Positions 32,607 through 44,680 of a stretch of 64,000 bases of DNA are shown here, piece by piece. The DNA is from Paralithodes platypus (Eukaryota; Arthropoda; Malacostraca; Decapoda; Lithodidae): NCBI GenBank assembly GCA_032716605.1, contig CM064501.1:28878044-28942043 (forward strand). The letters are read 5' to 3'. Both the position numbers and the translations under genes were made by a program. The notes below the pieces were generated by a model. That model saw only the letters and a program-made list of their open reading frames with translations. It was not told the DNA's origin and ran no database searches. Numbering within the stretch: the first letter of the stretch is position 1; each line of letters opens with the position of its first letter.

Positions 32607-33871
32607 TGTTATGATGATAATTAAAAACAAAAAGTGCTGAGAAGCCCCCAGCAATACCAGCATCAACTTCAAGAAAAACACCAACCGTGAGCAGGATAGC
32701 CATGATTCACAAAGATGAAGATAAGGCAGTTTTCTTTAGCCCAGGCCATTCCGTTTTCTGTCTCACCTGCCGTCACAGCCAATCACAGAGTTTGTGATAT
32801 CAGAGCACCGCCCACCCGAGACATACACTACAGCATGGCAACCTACAATCCACCTCACTAGTTAAAGGGGCGGAGTTGAGAAAGGAAAACCAAGGGCCAA
32901 GATCGCAATAGGCACAAGAGCCATCCCAATCTCTCTACATAGACCCTTTCTCTTTTCAAGACCCCTAGGAGCAGAACCAGCGAGAAAATTACCAAGGAGC
33001 AGGAGGCACAACTCTTCGGCAGGCTTACACCCTCACCTAAATTCGGCATCCCCTATTCACGAAACCCCCTCATAATTCCTTGGGGAAGTTAAAACGGCGA
33101 CCAACAGCAGCAAATCCTGGCCGGCTGCACACTCGTTCGGTGTCCCCTGCGAGGAACACAGATTTCAGCAACCCTTGCTCTAAGACAGAATTCAGCATCC
33201 CCTGTTCTGCATCAAGCTATTTCAGCAAACCCTGCGAGGCACAAAGAAAGATCAACATCCTTTTCTCTCAAACTAAAATCAAGAAGCGGAAGAAGAATAA
33301 CAAAACAGAAGAAAAGCAAAAGCCCAGATCACCAGCCTAGAATGAGAGAAGGGAGACGAGATGAGGCCCCTACATCCCTAATACACCTGGGAAGATTATT
33401 CGTTATTTTCGGCCTTTAGTACTTGAGTTAAGTTGTCTCTGGTTGTCAGTCCCTAATATGCATTAAATATTCGTCCCCCTTCTACTGCATGCTATCTTAG
33501 AGTAATATAAAGACTCACTTATATTCAAAGTTATTTAACTTCTCCATTGAAAACCTCCGAAATATCTTTGGTTCTTTCTTTCTTAATTTTGTTGTCTAAC
33601 AACATAATTCTCTCGGGTTCTACTCATCCTCTTGTAAATTTAAATTGTATTTGAAGACCTAATGTTCCTAAAGACTCACTTCTATCTTAATGTAAATAAT
33701 CCAGAGTGTTTGCATTCATAAACCTATGTAACCTTGCCTACATTATTTATGCACTCCTCTTAGCAATTAAGTATGATTATATATTGGTACTGTAACCAAT
33801 GTTACTTAGGTCAAATAAACGTTGTACACCGAAGCTCATGTATCTGTTCTTGTGTAACTCTCCCAGCTCAG
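32607..33871 (+). other. Possible solo LTR or retroelement promoter region
   Basis: Starts TGTTATGATG, contains CCAATC and GGGGCGGAG boxes (about 32780 and 32868), a frame with repeated FSNPC/FSIPC/FSKPC motifs (33080-33340) and an AATAAA signal near 33816, and ends before TTAAGGGG. The order promoter box, transcript, polyadenylation signal fits an LTR, but no partner LTR or target duplication was found. A host 5' exon is the alternative. Confidence 0.25.
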
Positions 33872-33875
33872 TTAA

Positions 33876-34180
33876 GGGGAGATGGGCCATTTTTCTGGTC
33901 CCCCTTGTTCCTCATGTTAAGCTTCATTACTTTTCAGATTTTAAGACGTTCAACCCATTAGGTTGGCCTTTCGCCCCATTTATGTGTCAATATTAAGGCT
34001 TTTCGTGTTTTTTAAGTGTTGACTTTTTCCTGGCGAGTAATAGCGAGCCTGTAATTTAAGAGGAAACAGCCTTTGGCCGGGACATTTTCTATCAAAAAAT
34101 GCACAAATGCATCCTGAAGGAGGGTCTTGGGCAGGTGTTTTTTTAAGTTTGATGGAGGTCTAGGGAGGAAACTAAAACTA
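33876..34180. repeat. Single arm of the 28.6-kb fold-back family
   Basis: TTAA (33872-33875) then GGGGAG. Blocks TTTTCAGATTTTAAGACG, CTGGCGAGTAATAGCGAGCC and TTTGATGGAGGTCTAGGGAG match the arms at 28608-28920 and 29632-29950. No second arm follows. Confidence 0.75.
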
Positions 34181-34324
34181 ATAATAACAAGATACATATA
34201 TTAGCAAATAAATACGGCCATCCCGCCTTAAGGACTGCACGTTCATAAGGATACATGTACTGTATACTGCCTAGGGGACTTTTGTGTCTGGTCGGTATCC
34301 GTTTTTGTTTTTGTTTTTTTTTGT

Positions 34325-34480
34325 TTTTTTTATCCAGCTTCTACCTTCGGACATAGGCTTATAACATGTATATTCAACCGCTCAACACGGTGAAGCCAGG
34401 AGGTCTTATTCCAGACAGTGAATGAGAGATGGAGATTGTTTGAGCGTATCACCGGCTTGTTCGTGGCCTTAATTACCATC
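34325..34480 (-). mobile_element. SINE family B, copy 3 (3' part)
   Basis: The inverted sequence reads GGAATAAGACCTCCTGGCTT, CACCGTGTTGAGCGG and GCCTATGTCCGAAG before an A-rich tail. It matches the last 110-150 bp of 11013-11274. Confidence 0.65.
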
Positions 34481-34525
34481 ATAGACCACGACGTCCTGGT
34501 CTGTCCCTCTTGGCCTTGAGGCAAC

Positions 34526-36334
34526 TGTTACGATCCAGGTTCTACAAGACACAGGGCTCTTCTTCATTGGACTAGATAAGGCTAAATGCAACAACGGTAA
34601 CACTAGTTCCAACCCCTGCCTGAACCACTGGAGAACAAAACACCTATACCGCCCTGAGTCGTGCCTGGACAACGAGGTATCCTATAACTCGGTAAAAGGT
34701 GCACACTATAGGCTGATGATCACTGAAGCAGCCTATACTCATACAACATACGATTACTTTATTAAAGTATACAAGGAAAAAGATAGATAGCGTAATTAAA
34801 TCGCAGCAACGATTTAATAGCAAACTAGAAGAAGGATAATTAACGTTACGTTAAATAATCAGTAAACTGTCACTCCTGTCTGAAAGAAAGTGAAACAAAG
34901 AAAGTCCTAAAGCATCATGCCGGAATCTTCTGCAAAAGTCAGATGCAACTAAGAAGTATGTATCGGATTCTGAACTGTGTATTATTACTGTGGGAACATA
35001 TATAGTGTAGGGACATACGGTGTTATCTGGCACAGGTGTAATTATAAAACAGTCGGCAGTCTAAACTCTAACCACAAAAAGATGTGCTTTCTCACACCAG
35101 GCACTAGCCTGCTCTGGTTGGGTCTCTCAGCAACAATCACGACTTACTATAAACATAAGGAGCAATAATGCTGCACACATATACACAATGAGATTATAAA
35201 CCCTAATCGGGGGTCTGCCAGGTGGACGAAGTCTAGCAGGGGAGTCGTAGGCTAAGCTACCTGGGCCGAGCCACCTGCTCGGTAGCCTAGTGTCGTTCTC
35301 AAGTCTGTGCGCCTATTTACATTAAATGACGGGGTGCTCTCTTGAGAGATCCAGGTCTCGTGTACCTGGTTCTCTCCTGGCGACCCTCCTAAGTCAAAAG
35401 CTAACGAGCTAGCACAGTGCTGGGTGGACTAGGCCAACGCCCTCACGCCAACACAGTGCTAGGCTCTAAGGTACACAGACAAGAAAATGACCTAGGCCTC
35501 CGCAGGTAACCGGTACAGTTGCATAGGCTCAACGAAGTCTATGCTCATAGGAAACTGCAACCTGATAGCCTCTCCCCAGTCTAGCATCGACTAACCTGGC
35601 AGACACCCAAGAAAATAAGGTTGGGGCAACACGATGAGTATGTCAAACCTCCCCAAGCCAAAATGGATAACCCTCTGATCCAAAATGCCTAACTAAGTAC
35701 ATATAATATCTCTGAGAGCTCGCTGTATAATACAGTGACGGATATATGAAATCAACGTCAAGGGGAAGGGCAGTTAATTAATAGTAGGATATACAGAGAG
35801 AAGAAGGTAAGCAGTGGTAGAGAAAGTTCGCAATAGGGGGGTGAGGTGGGCTGATAGATTGCAAAGGGATGTTAGCGTTACAGCACTACGAGGAGCTCTG
35901 AGGGAGACACAAGGACAGGAGCCCGCACCACCGTCCCAGGACCGCGGCCGCCAATCACAGACGACTACGTCACTAGGCAGCAGGGCTGCAGAAGGTGCCA
36001 GGAGCCACCAGCCAATCAAGGGCGCGGGAAAACACCTCGAGTGAGGGAGGCAACACATACCTACGCACGCACATATTACCACCACGCTCGCGCTATTCTC
36101 TCTCTCCCTCCACAATGCATCTTATATTCTACTAATGATATAAAATACTTCCCGTTGTCACAGACGAAAGTAAAGACCACCACAGGACTGTCTGTAACAA
36201 CACGAACACTATGAAAGAAAGAACAACATTCTCTGATAACTGTAGCCCATTTCACTGCCTGGGGAGAGGGAAGAAGAGGATAGGGAGCCAACCGCCGCCC
36301 CCTCGCGGTCGCTGGGGAGCTGACGTGTGTCACA
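34526..36334 (-). repeat. 3' LTR of the Gmr1-like element (1.8 kb)
   Basis: In element sense it starts TGTGACACACG and ends GGATCGTAACA (TG...CA). It is nearly identical to the other LTR apart from about 50 bp at 35225-35275 absent from the partner, and small indels near 35980-36040. Confidence 0.93.
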
Positions 36335-36345
36335 CCCCCCCCCAA
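36335..36345 (-). promoter_or_regulatory. Polypurine tract
   Basis: In element sense CTTGGGGGGGGG lies directly before the 3' LTR start TGTGAC. This is the expected position for plus-strand priming. Confidence 0.85.
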
Positions 36346-36714
36346 GATATTAGACACTTAACATTGGGCAAGTTCTGATATCTGAAATCGGCACACGTCA
36401 CCTAACCTCCCCACCCTAGCACAATAATACAGCATATAGGTGTCACAAAAAAACATACTTATAAAATGAAACAAACTTACATATTTACCCCCTCAACACA
36501 ATAGCAAAACTTAAAATTGTTACGCTCCGAAAGTGAGTTCTACGAAACTCAGCCCACTAATAGCTAGTGCTTCAGCTGTAACAAAACATACTTAAATTTA
36601 CTATAACAGAAAGAGTTTTTTTATGTTGATTTTAAATTTTATTGTTGTTTTTTGTTCGGCTTTAAATATATGTAGCCTATTTTCCTCCACGCAACCCACA
36701 CAACCTGTGGCCAT

Positions 36715-38649
36715 CTACCCCTTGTCCTCCACCCTCGAAAGACAGTCAGCTATAACGTTATCACAACCGGCAATATGCCTGATATCAAGATTGTATTCTT
36801 GGAGCATAAGTGACCACCGTGTCAGCCGCATGTTCCGGTTGTGGAACTGGTTGAGGAACTTTAGAGGGTGGTGATCTGTGTAAATGACCACGACCGGGCC
36901 GAAGGCTGGAACATACACCTCAAAGTGCTTCAAAGCAAGCACAATCGCCAACAACTCTTTCTCGATGGTAGAATAGTTCCTCTGAGCGGAGTTGAACTTT
37001 TTAGAGTAAAAGCTGATGGGGTGCTCCAGACCCTCGTCGTCCGTTTGCAAGAGGACTGCACCGGCCCCAACACCACTGGCGTCTGTTGCCAGCTGTAAAG
37101 TCCGGCGCCCTGAGAATAGGATGGGTGCATAGTAAGTGCTTCACTAACCCAAATGCCTTTTCACACTCAGGCGACCACCGAAACTTCACCGTCTTTGCCA
37201 AAAGGTCAGTCAGGGGAGCAAGAACAGTCGAATACCCTTGTATAAAGCGTCTGTAGTAGCCTATCATGCCAAGAAAGCGCATGATCTGACGCTTGGTGGT
37301 TGGCCTGGGAAACCGATCGATGGCCAGTATCTTGCTCTGGTGGGGGGGGGGGGGGGGGACACCCATCCCAAACCTACCACAAAGCCAAGATACTGCACAG
37401 TTGCCTGCACAAAGTCGCATTTCCCCAGGTTCACGACCAACCCAGCTTCACACAGCTTCCGAAACAAGATATTAAGATGCTCGCAGTGACTACCAAAATC
37501 AGTATCATTGACAATGACATCATCGAGATATTCAGTACAATTGGGAATGTCACTAACAATATCATTCATCAGACTTTGGAAGGTAGCAGGTGCGTTTTTC
37601 AACCCATAAGGCATGACATTGCACATATATGTCTTGCCGTCCACACAAAAGCCACATACCTCCTTCGCTCGCGCAGACAGGGGCACCTGCCAATAACCCT
37701 TCACCAGGTCGACCTTGGTGAGGTATGTGGCATTCCCGATTTTGTCAACACTGTCATCAACGCGAAGAAGGGGGTAAGGATAGGTGGCGGTCAAGCCATT
37801 AAGTCTGCGAAAGTCTATACAGAAACGCACCTTCCCGTCTGGCTTAGGCTGCAGAGTTACCGGGGAGGTCCAACGCACCGGCCCTTCCTTAATCAGCCCT
37901 CTCTCTATCATATACCTCAGGTCCTCCCGGAGGGCTGGCAATTTGATAGGAGGCACACGATAAGGCACTGACTTGAAGGGCGGGTTGTCTCCCACGTCAA
38001 CATCATGCACTGTCTGAGTTGTGAGGCCTGGGTGCTCCGCGAAAACAGCGGGGTATGACTGGAACACGTGGCGCACGGCTGCACGCTGGTGCTCAGGCAG
38101 GTGCTCGATAGCCTGCTCTGCCACCTGAACACAATTACCCGGCCACTGTTCCGCAGAAACATGGCAATCCCAGCTATCTTCCCCCAGAGCATGAGTATCC
38201 CCCCCTCCCCCATGTTGGCCGCTGCAGACCAACACGTGGACAGTGAGAGGCTCTGAGGGGCGCCTCACAAACTCCTTCATCAAGTTCACATGGCATAATT
38301 GATGTTTCTTACGCCGGTCAGGGGTTGCAACAAGATAATCTAGGTCCGACAGCTTCTTAGTGACAAAATAAGGACCCGTATACTTTGCTGACAGTGGATG
38401 ACCTGGCAGAGGCAGCAACAACATAACCTCCTGCCCCACCCCAAACTCCCGGAGCTTCGTCTTCACATCGTAACGGTCCTTCATTTTCGCCTGAGAGTCT
38501 ACCAAATTCCTCCCTGCCGACTCCATACAATTTACCATCCTTTCACGACTCTCGAGAACATACTTCAACACTGAGCATGGTTTCTGCAGACCTTCCCCTA
38601 TCTCTTTCACCATGGACAGTGGACCCCTGACGTTATGGCCAAAAACAAG
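36715..38649 (-). pseudogene. Integrase C-terminus, reverse transcriptase and RNase H of the Gmr1-like element
   Basis: Continues from the integrase frame after an in-frame TAG at 38650-38652. It first shows an integrase C-terminal GPYFVTKKLSDLDYLVATP block. RT follows: VRFCIDFRRLN, YLTKVDLVKGYWQVPL and EYLDDVIV (catalytic Asp pair, 37519-37530). After QYLGFVVG a 17-G run (37342-37358, read as poly-Pro or poly-Gly) shifts the frame. The next piece reads RFPRPTTKRQIMRFLGMIGYY. A second indel near 37100 precedes RNase H (HPISFYSKKFN, STIEKELLAIVLALKHF, YTDHHPLKFL). Conserved residues are intact but the frame is broken at least three times, so this copy cannot make the enzyme. Confidence 0.9.
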
Positions 38650-40475
38650 CTAGTTGGGGCTGAAACCCAAACTCTCACCAGGTAGCTCTCTCGCCGCGAA
38701 CAACACATAAGGCAGCCCCAGATCCCACTCCTTGCCATTCTCCAAGCAGTAACATTTAAGCATACTTTTGAGGGTCGAGTGCCACCTCTCAAGTGCCCCC
38801 TGACTCTCGGGGTGATAGGCAGATGAAACGACAGAGCATATGCCATGCTGCTGAAGATTTTGTTGGAATAGGTTCGAAGTGAAATTTGACCCCTGGTCTG
38901 ACTGCACTTCTCGCGGGTACCCGTATCTTGAACAATAAAGCAGCAAGTTCTTGACCACAGTCTTAGCTGAGCCATTACGCATGGGGTATGCATCCGGGTA
39001 TCTCGTAGCAACATCCATTATAGTCAATAAGAATTTATTCCCAGCACAAGTAGGTGGTAGAGGGCCAACCATGTCCACAACTATCTTACTAAAAGGCGGC
39101 CCAATGACAGGAATGGGGTACAACGGAGCCTTGGGTATCATCTGGTTGGGCTTTCCTAGAGTCTGGCACGTTACACACCCTGCAACCCATGCACCAACAT
39201 CTGCCCTCATCCCTGGCCACCAGAACAATCTACCCAACGCCGCTACCGTCTTACTGACCCCCAGGTGCCCTGCCACTGGCACATCATGAGCCAACCGCAG
39301 TAGGTTTTCACGACACCCACTCGGCACAACCAGCTGGTCTACTACCCTCACACCACCCTCCCACTTCGATTTGGGGTCTAGATACCGTCTGTATAAAATT
39401 ATCTCGTAACGGAAGAAATCCCCCGGCTTAGCATCCCCATCTTCTTCGAGGTCCATTGCGCCATGACTGTAACTTTGGAGCTCAGGGTCATCAATCTGAA
39501 GTCTACTGATATCTGCAGGTGTCAACGCATCAAGCTGCTCCCGGAGCACTTTGTTACCCTCACCGATACTAGACTTAGAGACCCGATCTTGCCTGGCTAC
39601 AATACGGCTCTGCCGTGGAGTCTTCACTGGCCCTGCCTGTTCACCCAGTGATACAGGCTCAGGGTCCACTCCAGACAATAATAATGGTGCCAATACCGAG
39701 TCCCCCAGAAGAGCCGCGGAATCAACACCCTGACATCCACCTTTAGCTACTTTCCTCGGACCTTTGCTCCGCTGATCTGAAGACTGAGACAATGGTTGTG
39801 ACTGAACTGACGCGCGAGAACGGGTGACTGCACAGGCCATCTGTATAAGCTGACACCTCTCGACCCACTCCCGATTCTCCCTATTAACGTCGGCCGCCCT
39901 CTCGGCAACAACTAAGGGTGGAACCTCCGAAGTGAGCACCGCAAAGTCGTTGCCCAGAAGGAGGTCGACGCCCTCAACTGGCAAGCTCTCTACGATCCCA
40001 ACATCAAGTTTACAACACACACCATCCACCTCCACCTCCAACCTAATCAACGGGTATGACCTGGTAGCATTGATCCCATGTACCACAACAACCCGAGCCG
40101 CGTTTATAGGTTTGCCTGTGACATTTTTAAGAAGTGTCTGTGATGCCCCAGTGTCACACAACAATTTGACCTGATGTTTAGTATTCCCCCAGCTCACAAG
40201 CCCACGCCTTCGATGGCTGCAAAAAGTGTCTTGGACAGGTGTCGAGCCCTCCAAACCCTTCTTCACAGGCTGTGTCCCCGCAACTGACGACCTACCCCGG
40301 GCAGACGCAGAAGAACTCAGAGACACCCCCATGTTGCGAACCAAAGACACAGGCTTAGCAGGAATATTACTCGGACATGTACGTGCAAAGTGACCCACCT
40401 TCTGACATTTAAAACATTTCACTTCACCACTAGACTTCCCCCCTTGAGGTGGTGGGGAAGGGCCCTGCCCCTTTG
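38650..40475 (-). CDS. Nucleocapsid knuckle, protease and integrase of the Gmr1-like element
   Basis: In order: a CCHC knuckle (CFKCQKVGHFARTC), an aspartic protease (LLCDTGASQTLL, and LLLGNDF as the flap-side partner), then integrase with HHCC (HDVPVAGHLGVSK to GCVTCQ) and the D,D,E core: VVDMVGPL, VQSDQGSNF and ESQGALERWH. The reading frame extends upstream of the ATG at 40422 toward gag, so it is probably read as part of a gag-pol polyprotein. It ends at TAG 38650-38652, which looks like a sense codon mutated to a stop because integrase sequence continues in phase. Confidence 0.9.
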
Positions 40476-40529
40476 AAAACGGGACGGTTTTGTGTTTGTA
40501 GTTATAATGGGTATCATTGCTCTTACTTT

Positions 40530-41834
40530 TTACAGTGTTATTTTGTGCTTCATTGACTTTGGGGGTGGAGTGTTATGCCCCTTGTTACCTGTCTCACTTC
40601 GATGAGCAGACCCGCACCCACGAATCAAAGAAAGCCGGAGGTCAGCAAGCTTAGCTGCCTCCTCTACGGTCTTAGGGCATTTTTCCTTCAGGTTTAATGT
40701 CAGGTCGCTGCCTGTGCACCGGAAGAACTGCTCCAACAAAAATAACTGCTTAACCTGATCAACTGTTGTCGCATTCACAGACCGGAGCCAGTTCCCCATA
40801 GTGTCAGTCAGTTCCCGGGCATGTTTAAGGAAAGAGCTCTCCTTGCTCTTTACAATGCCCCGAAATTTAAACCTGTAGGTTTCTGGTTGCAACTCATAGG
40901 CCCGGAGCACAGCCTCCTTCAACACCACATAGTTAGTACAGTCCTCCAATGACAGCGAGTCATATGCCTTGAGACCTTTCCCAACAAGCTTTGATGATAC
41001 AAGGGCTGCCCACTTAATCTCCGGCCACTCATGCTCCCGACACTTCTTCTCAAACCATGCAAAAAACTCAGTCACACCAGACTCATCGAACACAGGGACT
41101 AATTTAAGCAAGTGCGATAAAGACTCAGACCCACGATTCCCAGAACCGAGATGCCGCCCTGTTGTCTCCACCCTATATTTCTCAACATCCATCTCAGCAC
41201 AGTACCTAGTTGCTTCAACCTGCAACTCTGCCTCATGGCATGCTGTCCTCTCCTCAGCCTGAACCTTAGCCATCTCGGCCTGAATCTTAGCCATCTCAAC
41301 TTCACGCTGGATCTGAGCCATCTCAACTTCACGCTGGATCTGGATCTTAGCCAACCCCAGTTGCAACAACATATCAGCAGTCAAACCCTGAGGGGGAGGA
41401 GCAATTATAGGAGACCCATCCAGTGGCTCACCCAGGGGCAAACCACGCTGCCAGCGACTATCAGATTGCGGAAGCGTGCCAAGGTTTGGTAACCAAGGGG
41501 GCGCGATAGGAGTAGAGTGGAAGGGAGGCTTGGATAAAGGCTCCCAAGCCCCCGCTCCACCCTGCAACCCACTGCCACCACCCAACACACAAGCCACCAG
41601 GTCACTCTTAGACATGCTGCCAAAGCAGACACGCCCCAGGACCGTGGCCAAACAACGCCAACCATAGCAATCAATCCCCTCCAACCGACTCGCTGTTACT
41701 GGTATCTACACAAACTTCCTCGCATCAGCCTCACAATTAATAACTCTGATGCCATCATTAAATTCCTGCTGCGGCTCAACACCCGTAGGCTGTACTGTCT
41801 GATTATCCCCGTTAACTGAGCTGTTGCTAGACAT
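40530..41834 (-). pseudogene. Gag with SCAN-like capsid region
   Basis: A plausible start is ATG 41834, but TAG at 41706-41708 interrupts codon 43. The remainder (384 residues) has a Pro-rich lead, a coiled-coil with repeated QREVEMAKIQ units (an in-frame tandem repeat), and then a capsid region (LEDCTNYVVLKEAVLRAYEL, FRGIVKSKESSFLKHAREL, VKQLFLLEQFFRC) resembling the SCAN domain, which is known to derive from Gmr1-like gag. The stop at 40530 is one frame off from the CCHC frame, the switch lying near a CCCCCAAAG run. That is either a mutation or the normal gag-pol frameshift. Confidence 0.8.
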
Positions 41835-42038
41835 GGTGTATACTGAGAAGTGTGCAAGTTTATAAAAACAAAAAAGTATCTATAATCTCTTATGCAAGCA
41901 CCTATTCACCTAAAGTTATCTGAAGCCTCTTTATGTGTTATACTGCTTGCCAAAAAAAAATCTGTGTCCACTGTATTCCTCAATAAAAAAAATTACCACT
42001 ATACTCCCACAGTATTTCTTAAGTTCACAAAATCCTAA

Positions 42039-42050
42039 GCAAGGTCGCCA
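42039..42050 (-). promoter_or_regulatory. tRNA primer-binding site
   Basis: Two bases after the 5' LTR (element sense) comes TGGCGACCTTGC. It has the TGG start expected for pairing with a tRNA 3' CCA end. Similar TGGCGACC sites in other gypsy-group elements pair with tRNA-Arg; the exact tRNA is inference. Confidence 0.75.
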
Positions 42051-43164
42051 TTTGTTACGATCCAGGTTCTACAAGACACAGGGCTCTTCTTCATTGGACT
42101 AGATAAGGCTAAATGCAACAACGGCAACACTAGTTCCAACCCCTGCCTGAACCACTGGAGAACAAAACACCTATACCGCCCTGAGTCGTGCCTGGACAAC
42201 GAGGTATCCTATGACTCGGTAAAAGATGCACACTATAGGCTGATGATCACTGAAGCAGCCTATACTCATACAACATACGATTACTTTATTAAAGTATACA
42301 AGGAAAAAGATAGATAGCGTAATTAAATCGCAGCAACGATTTAATAGCAAACTAGAAGAAGGATAATTAACGTTACGTTAAATAATCAGTAAACTGTCAC
42401 TCCTGTCTGAAAGAAAGTGAAACAAAGAAAGTCCTAAAGCATCATGCCGGAATCTTCTGCAAAAGTCAGATGCAACTAAGAAGTACGTATCGGATTCTGA
42501 ACTGTGTATTATTACTGTGGGAACATATATAGTGTAGGGACATACGGTGTTATCTGGCACAGGTGTAATTATAAAACAGTCGGCAGTCTAAACTCTAACC
42601 ACAAAAAGATGTGCTTCCTCCCACCAGGCACTAGCCTGCTCTGGTTGGGTCTCTCAGCAACAATCACGACTTACTATAAACATAAGGAGCAATAATGCTG
42701 CACACATATACACAATGAGATTATAAACCCTAATCGGGGGTCTGCCAGGTGGACTGCTCGGTAGCCTAGTGTCGTTCTCAAGTCTGTGCGCCTATTTACA
42801 TTAAATGACGGGGTGCTCTCTTGAGAGATCCAGGTCTCATGTACCTGGTTCTCCCCTGGCGACCCTCCTAAGTCAAAAGCTAACGAGCTAGCACAGTGCT
42901 GGGTGGACTAGGCCAACGCCCTCACGCCAACACAGTGCTAGGCTCTAAGGTACACAGACAAGAAAATGACCTAGGCCTCCGCAGGTATCCGGTACAGTTG
43001 CATAGCCTCAACGAAGTCTATGCTCATAGGAAACTGTAACCTGATAGCCTCTCCCCAGTCTAGCATCGACTAACCTGGCAGACACCCAAGAAAATAAGGT
43101 TGGGGCAACACGATGAGTATGTCAAACCTCCCAAAGCCAAAATGGATAACCCTCTGATCCTTAA

Positions 43165-43830
43165 CCCGTTGAGCCCCGGCTAGTTATAATATTTTGTTCA
43201 CCCCAGTCCCAAGCCATTTTCATTTATTTTTTTTGTTTGCTAAAATGGAAGACAAGGATGAGAAATGAAAAAAAAAAACAAAAAAAAATCACCTCTGACA
43301 TTTTTTTTTGGGGGGGGGGCCGTTGGGGGGTTGGGGGGGAGCTTCAAAAAATTTGTTGAGGCAATGGAAGAGAATGGTGAGAAATGAACACACAAATAAA
43401 AAAACCTCATTTCGGTCATTTGGGGGGGGGGGGTTTCAATAGTTCGTCTCCCCCGCATGACCACCCCCGGGAGCACTAGGGTAAAACTGAGTATGGCATT
43501 GTACGGCATACATCCTAAGGAGTATCTCACATAAATCTCAAGCCTCTAGCTCCCATACGACCGGAGTAATGAAGGTTCAAAGTGGCGGTAAACTAGGGTG
43601 TAAACTATCCCACTAAGCCCCCACCACCAGCCGCGGCTGTCTCGGCCCGCTCACACCTACTGGCCCGGCTCCCCCACACACTACGGTACCGCCCCCTCCT
43701 ATTCTCCCGCCATTTCCTACCTTACGAGCCACGTAAGTGTTTTTTATATGTCGGACGCACGTGATGCGTCGCTGGGAGTTGGTGATCAAAGACTGCCGAC
43801 GCAACACGTGCGACGCTGGGTCTCAACGGG
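43165..43830. mobile_element. TTAA element, family-1 relative (666 bp)
   Basis: TTAA at 43161-43164 and 43831-43834. The ends CCCGTTGAGCCCCGG and, inverted, CCCGTTGAGACCC match. The right end carries GACGCACGTGATGCGTC, a near-palindrome like that in family 1. Long G runs occur inside. It sits at the first bases of the LINE fragment. Confidence 0.85.
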
Positions 43831-44680
43831 TTAAAAAGAAACTGACACCCAGACTTAATGCCCTCAGGTCACTTGCTCACACACAATTCGGACACAACAA
43901 AGAAACTACCACCACAGTATATAAACAATACATAAGATCAGTGATGGAATATGCAAGCCCAGCCTGGGCTTCTAACCTAGCTGAAACACATCATAAGACC
44001 TTACAGACTATTCAAAACAAAGCCCTGAAGATCATTACAGGCTGCACAGCTACTGCACCCACAGATCACCTACATCAAGAAACCAAAATCCTCAAAGTCA
44101 AAGACCATTTGGACATGAGAGGCACTCAATTCCTGGCAGCAGCCTCCACGAACCAAGACCACCCAATAAACTACATGGCAACACACCCACAGACACCAAG
44201 AAATATCAAAACAACACCCAGCACACGGTATCACACACAATTATTGTCCTCTCTCCCTCCCTGCCCACCCCAAATCAACTTCCAGAAGCACATCCATACA
44301 CATATCTCTCACCGATCCATCCACTCACTAACAGACAACACGCAGCTGCATGCACGACCTCCCGAAATCCATCCTTCCGAATCCTCCCTTCCTCGCGAGG
44401 ACAGAGTCCACCTGGCCAGGCTGAGATGCGGACACCAGCCAGCTCTCCTGAGCTATCAGAAGAGACTGGATGACTCCGTTGACGACGCCTGCCCAGGATG
44501 TAACACAGCACCCCATACCATTAAACACATCATAGAAGACTGCATTTCACACAACCACTTACGCCAACAACACAATCTACACTCAATGAGAGCTCTGTGG
44601 GAAAGCCCGATCGTGGCCATGGCCTTCCTCAGGGACTCGGGGCTGTTTGGCCAGGCAGCTTAGGGAACAACAACAACAAC
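43831..44680 (+). mobile_element. 5'-truncated jockey-like LINE with 13-bp target duplication
   Basis: One intact frame to 44663 encodes the RT thumb and C-terminal region: YKQYIRSVMEYASPAWASNL, TLQTIQNKALKIITGC, HLDMRGTQFLAAAS, HLARLRCGHQPALLSYQKRL and a terminal zinc-knuckle-like CPGCNTAPHTIKHIIEDC. It ends with (CAA)n at 44667-44680. Upstream RT and endonuclease are missing, so it is a dead-on-arrival copy, although its open frame suggests it is young. The same sequence is found as a fragment at 5430-5604. Confidence 0.88.

Noticed and set aside
33080..33340. 86-codon frame with FSNPC-type repeats as a host gene
   Set aside because: The repeats are short and direct at the DNA level, there is no known domain, and the region may be an LTR.
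36335..36343. C9/G9 run as a sequencing artefact
   Set aside because: Its position directly at the LTR edge on the element's coding sense is exactly where a polypurine tract belongs.
37300..37971. 223-codon plus-strand frame opposite the RT
   Set aside because: Antisense shadow of the Gmr1-like pol; the Gly run is the homopolymer.
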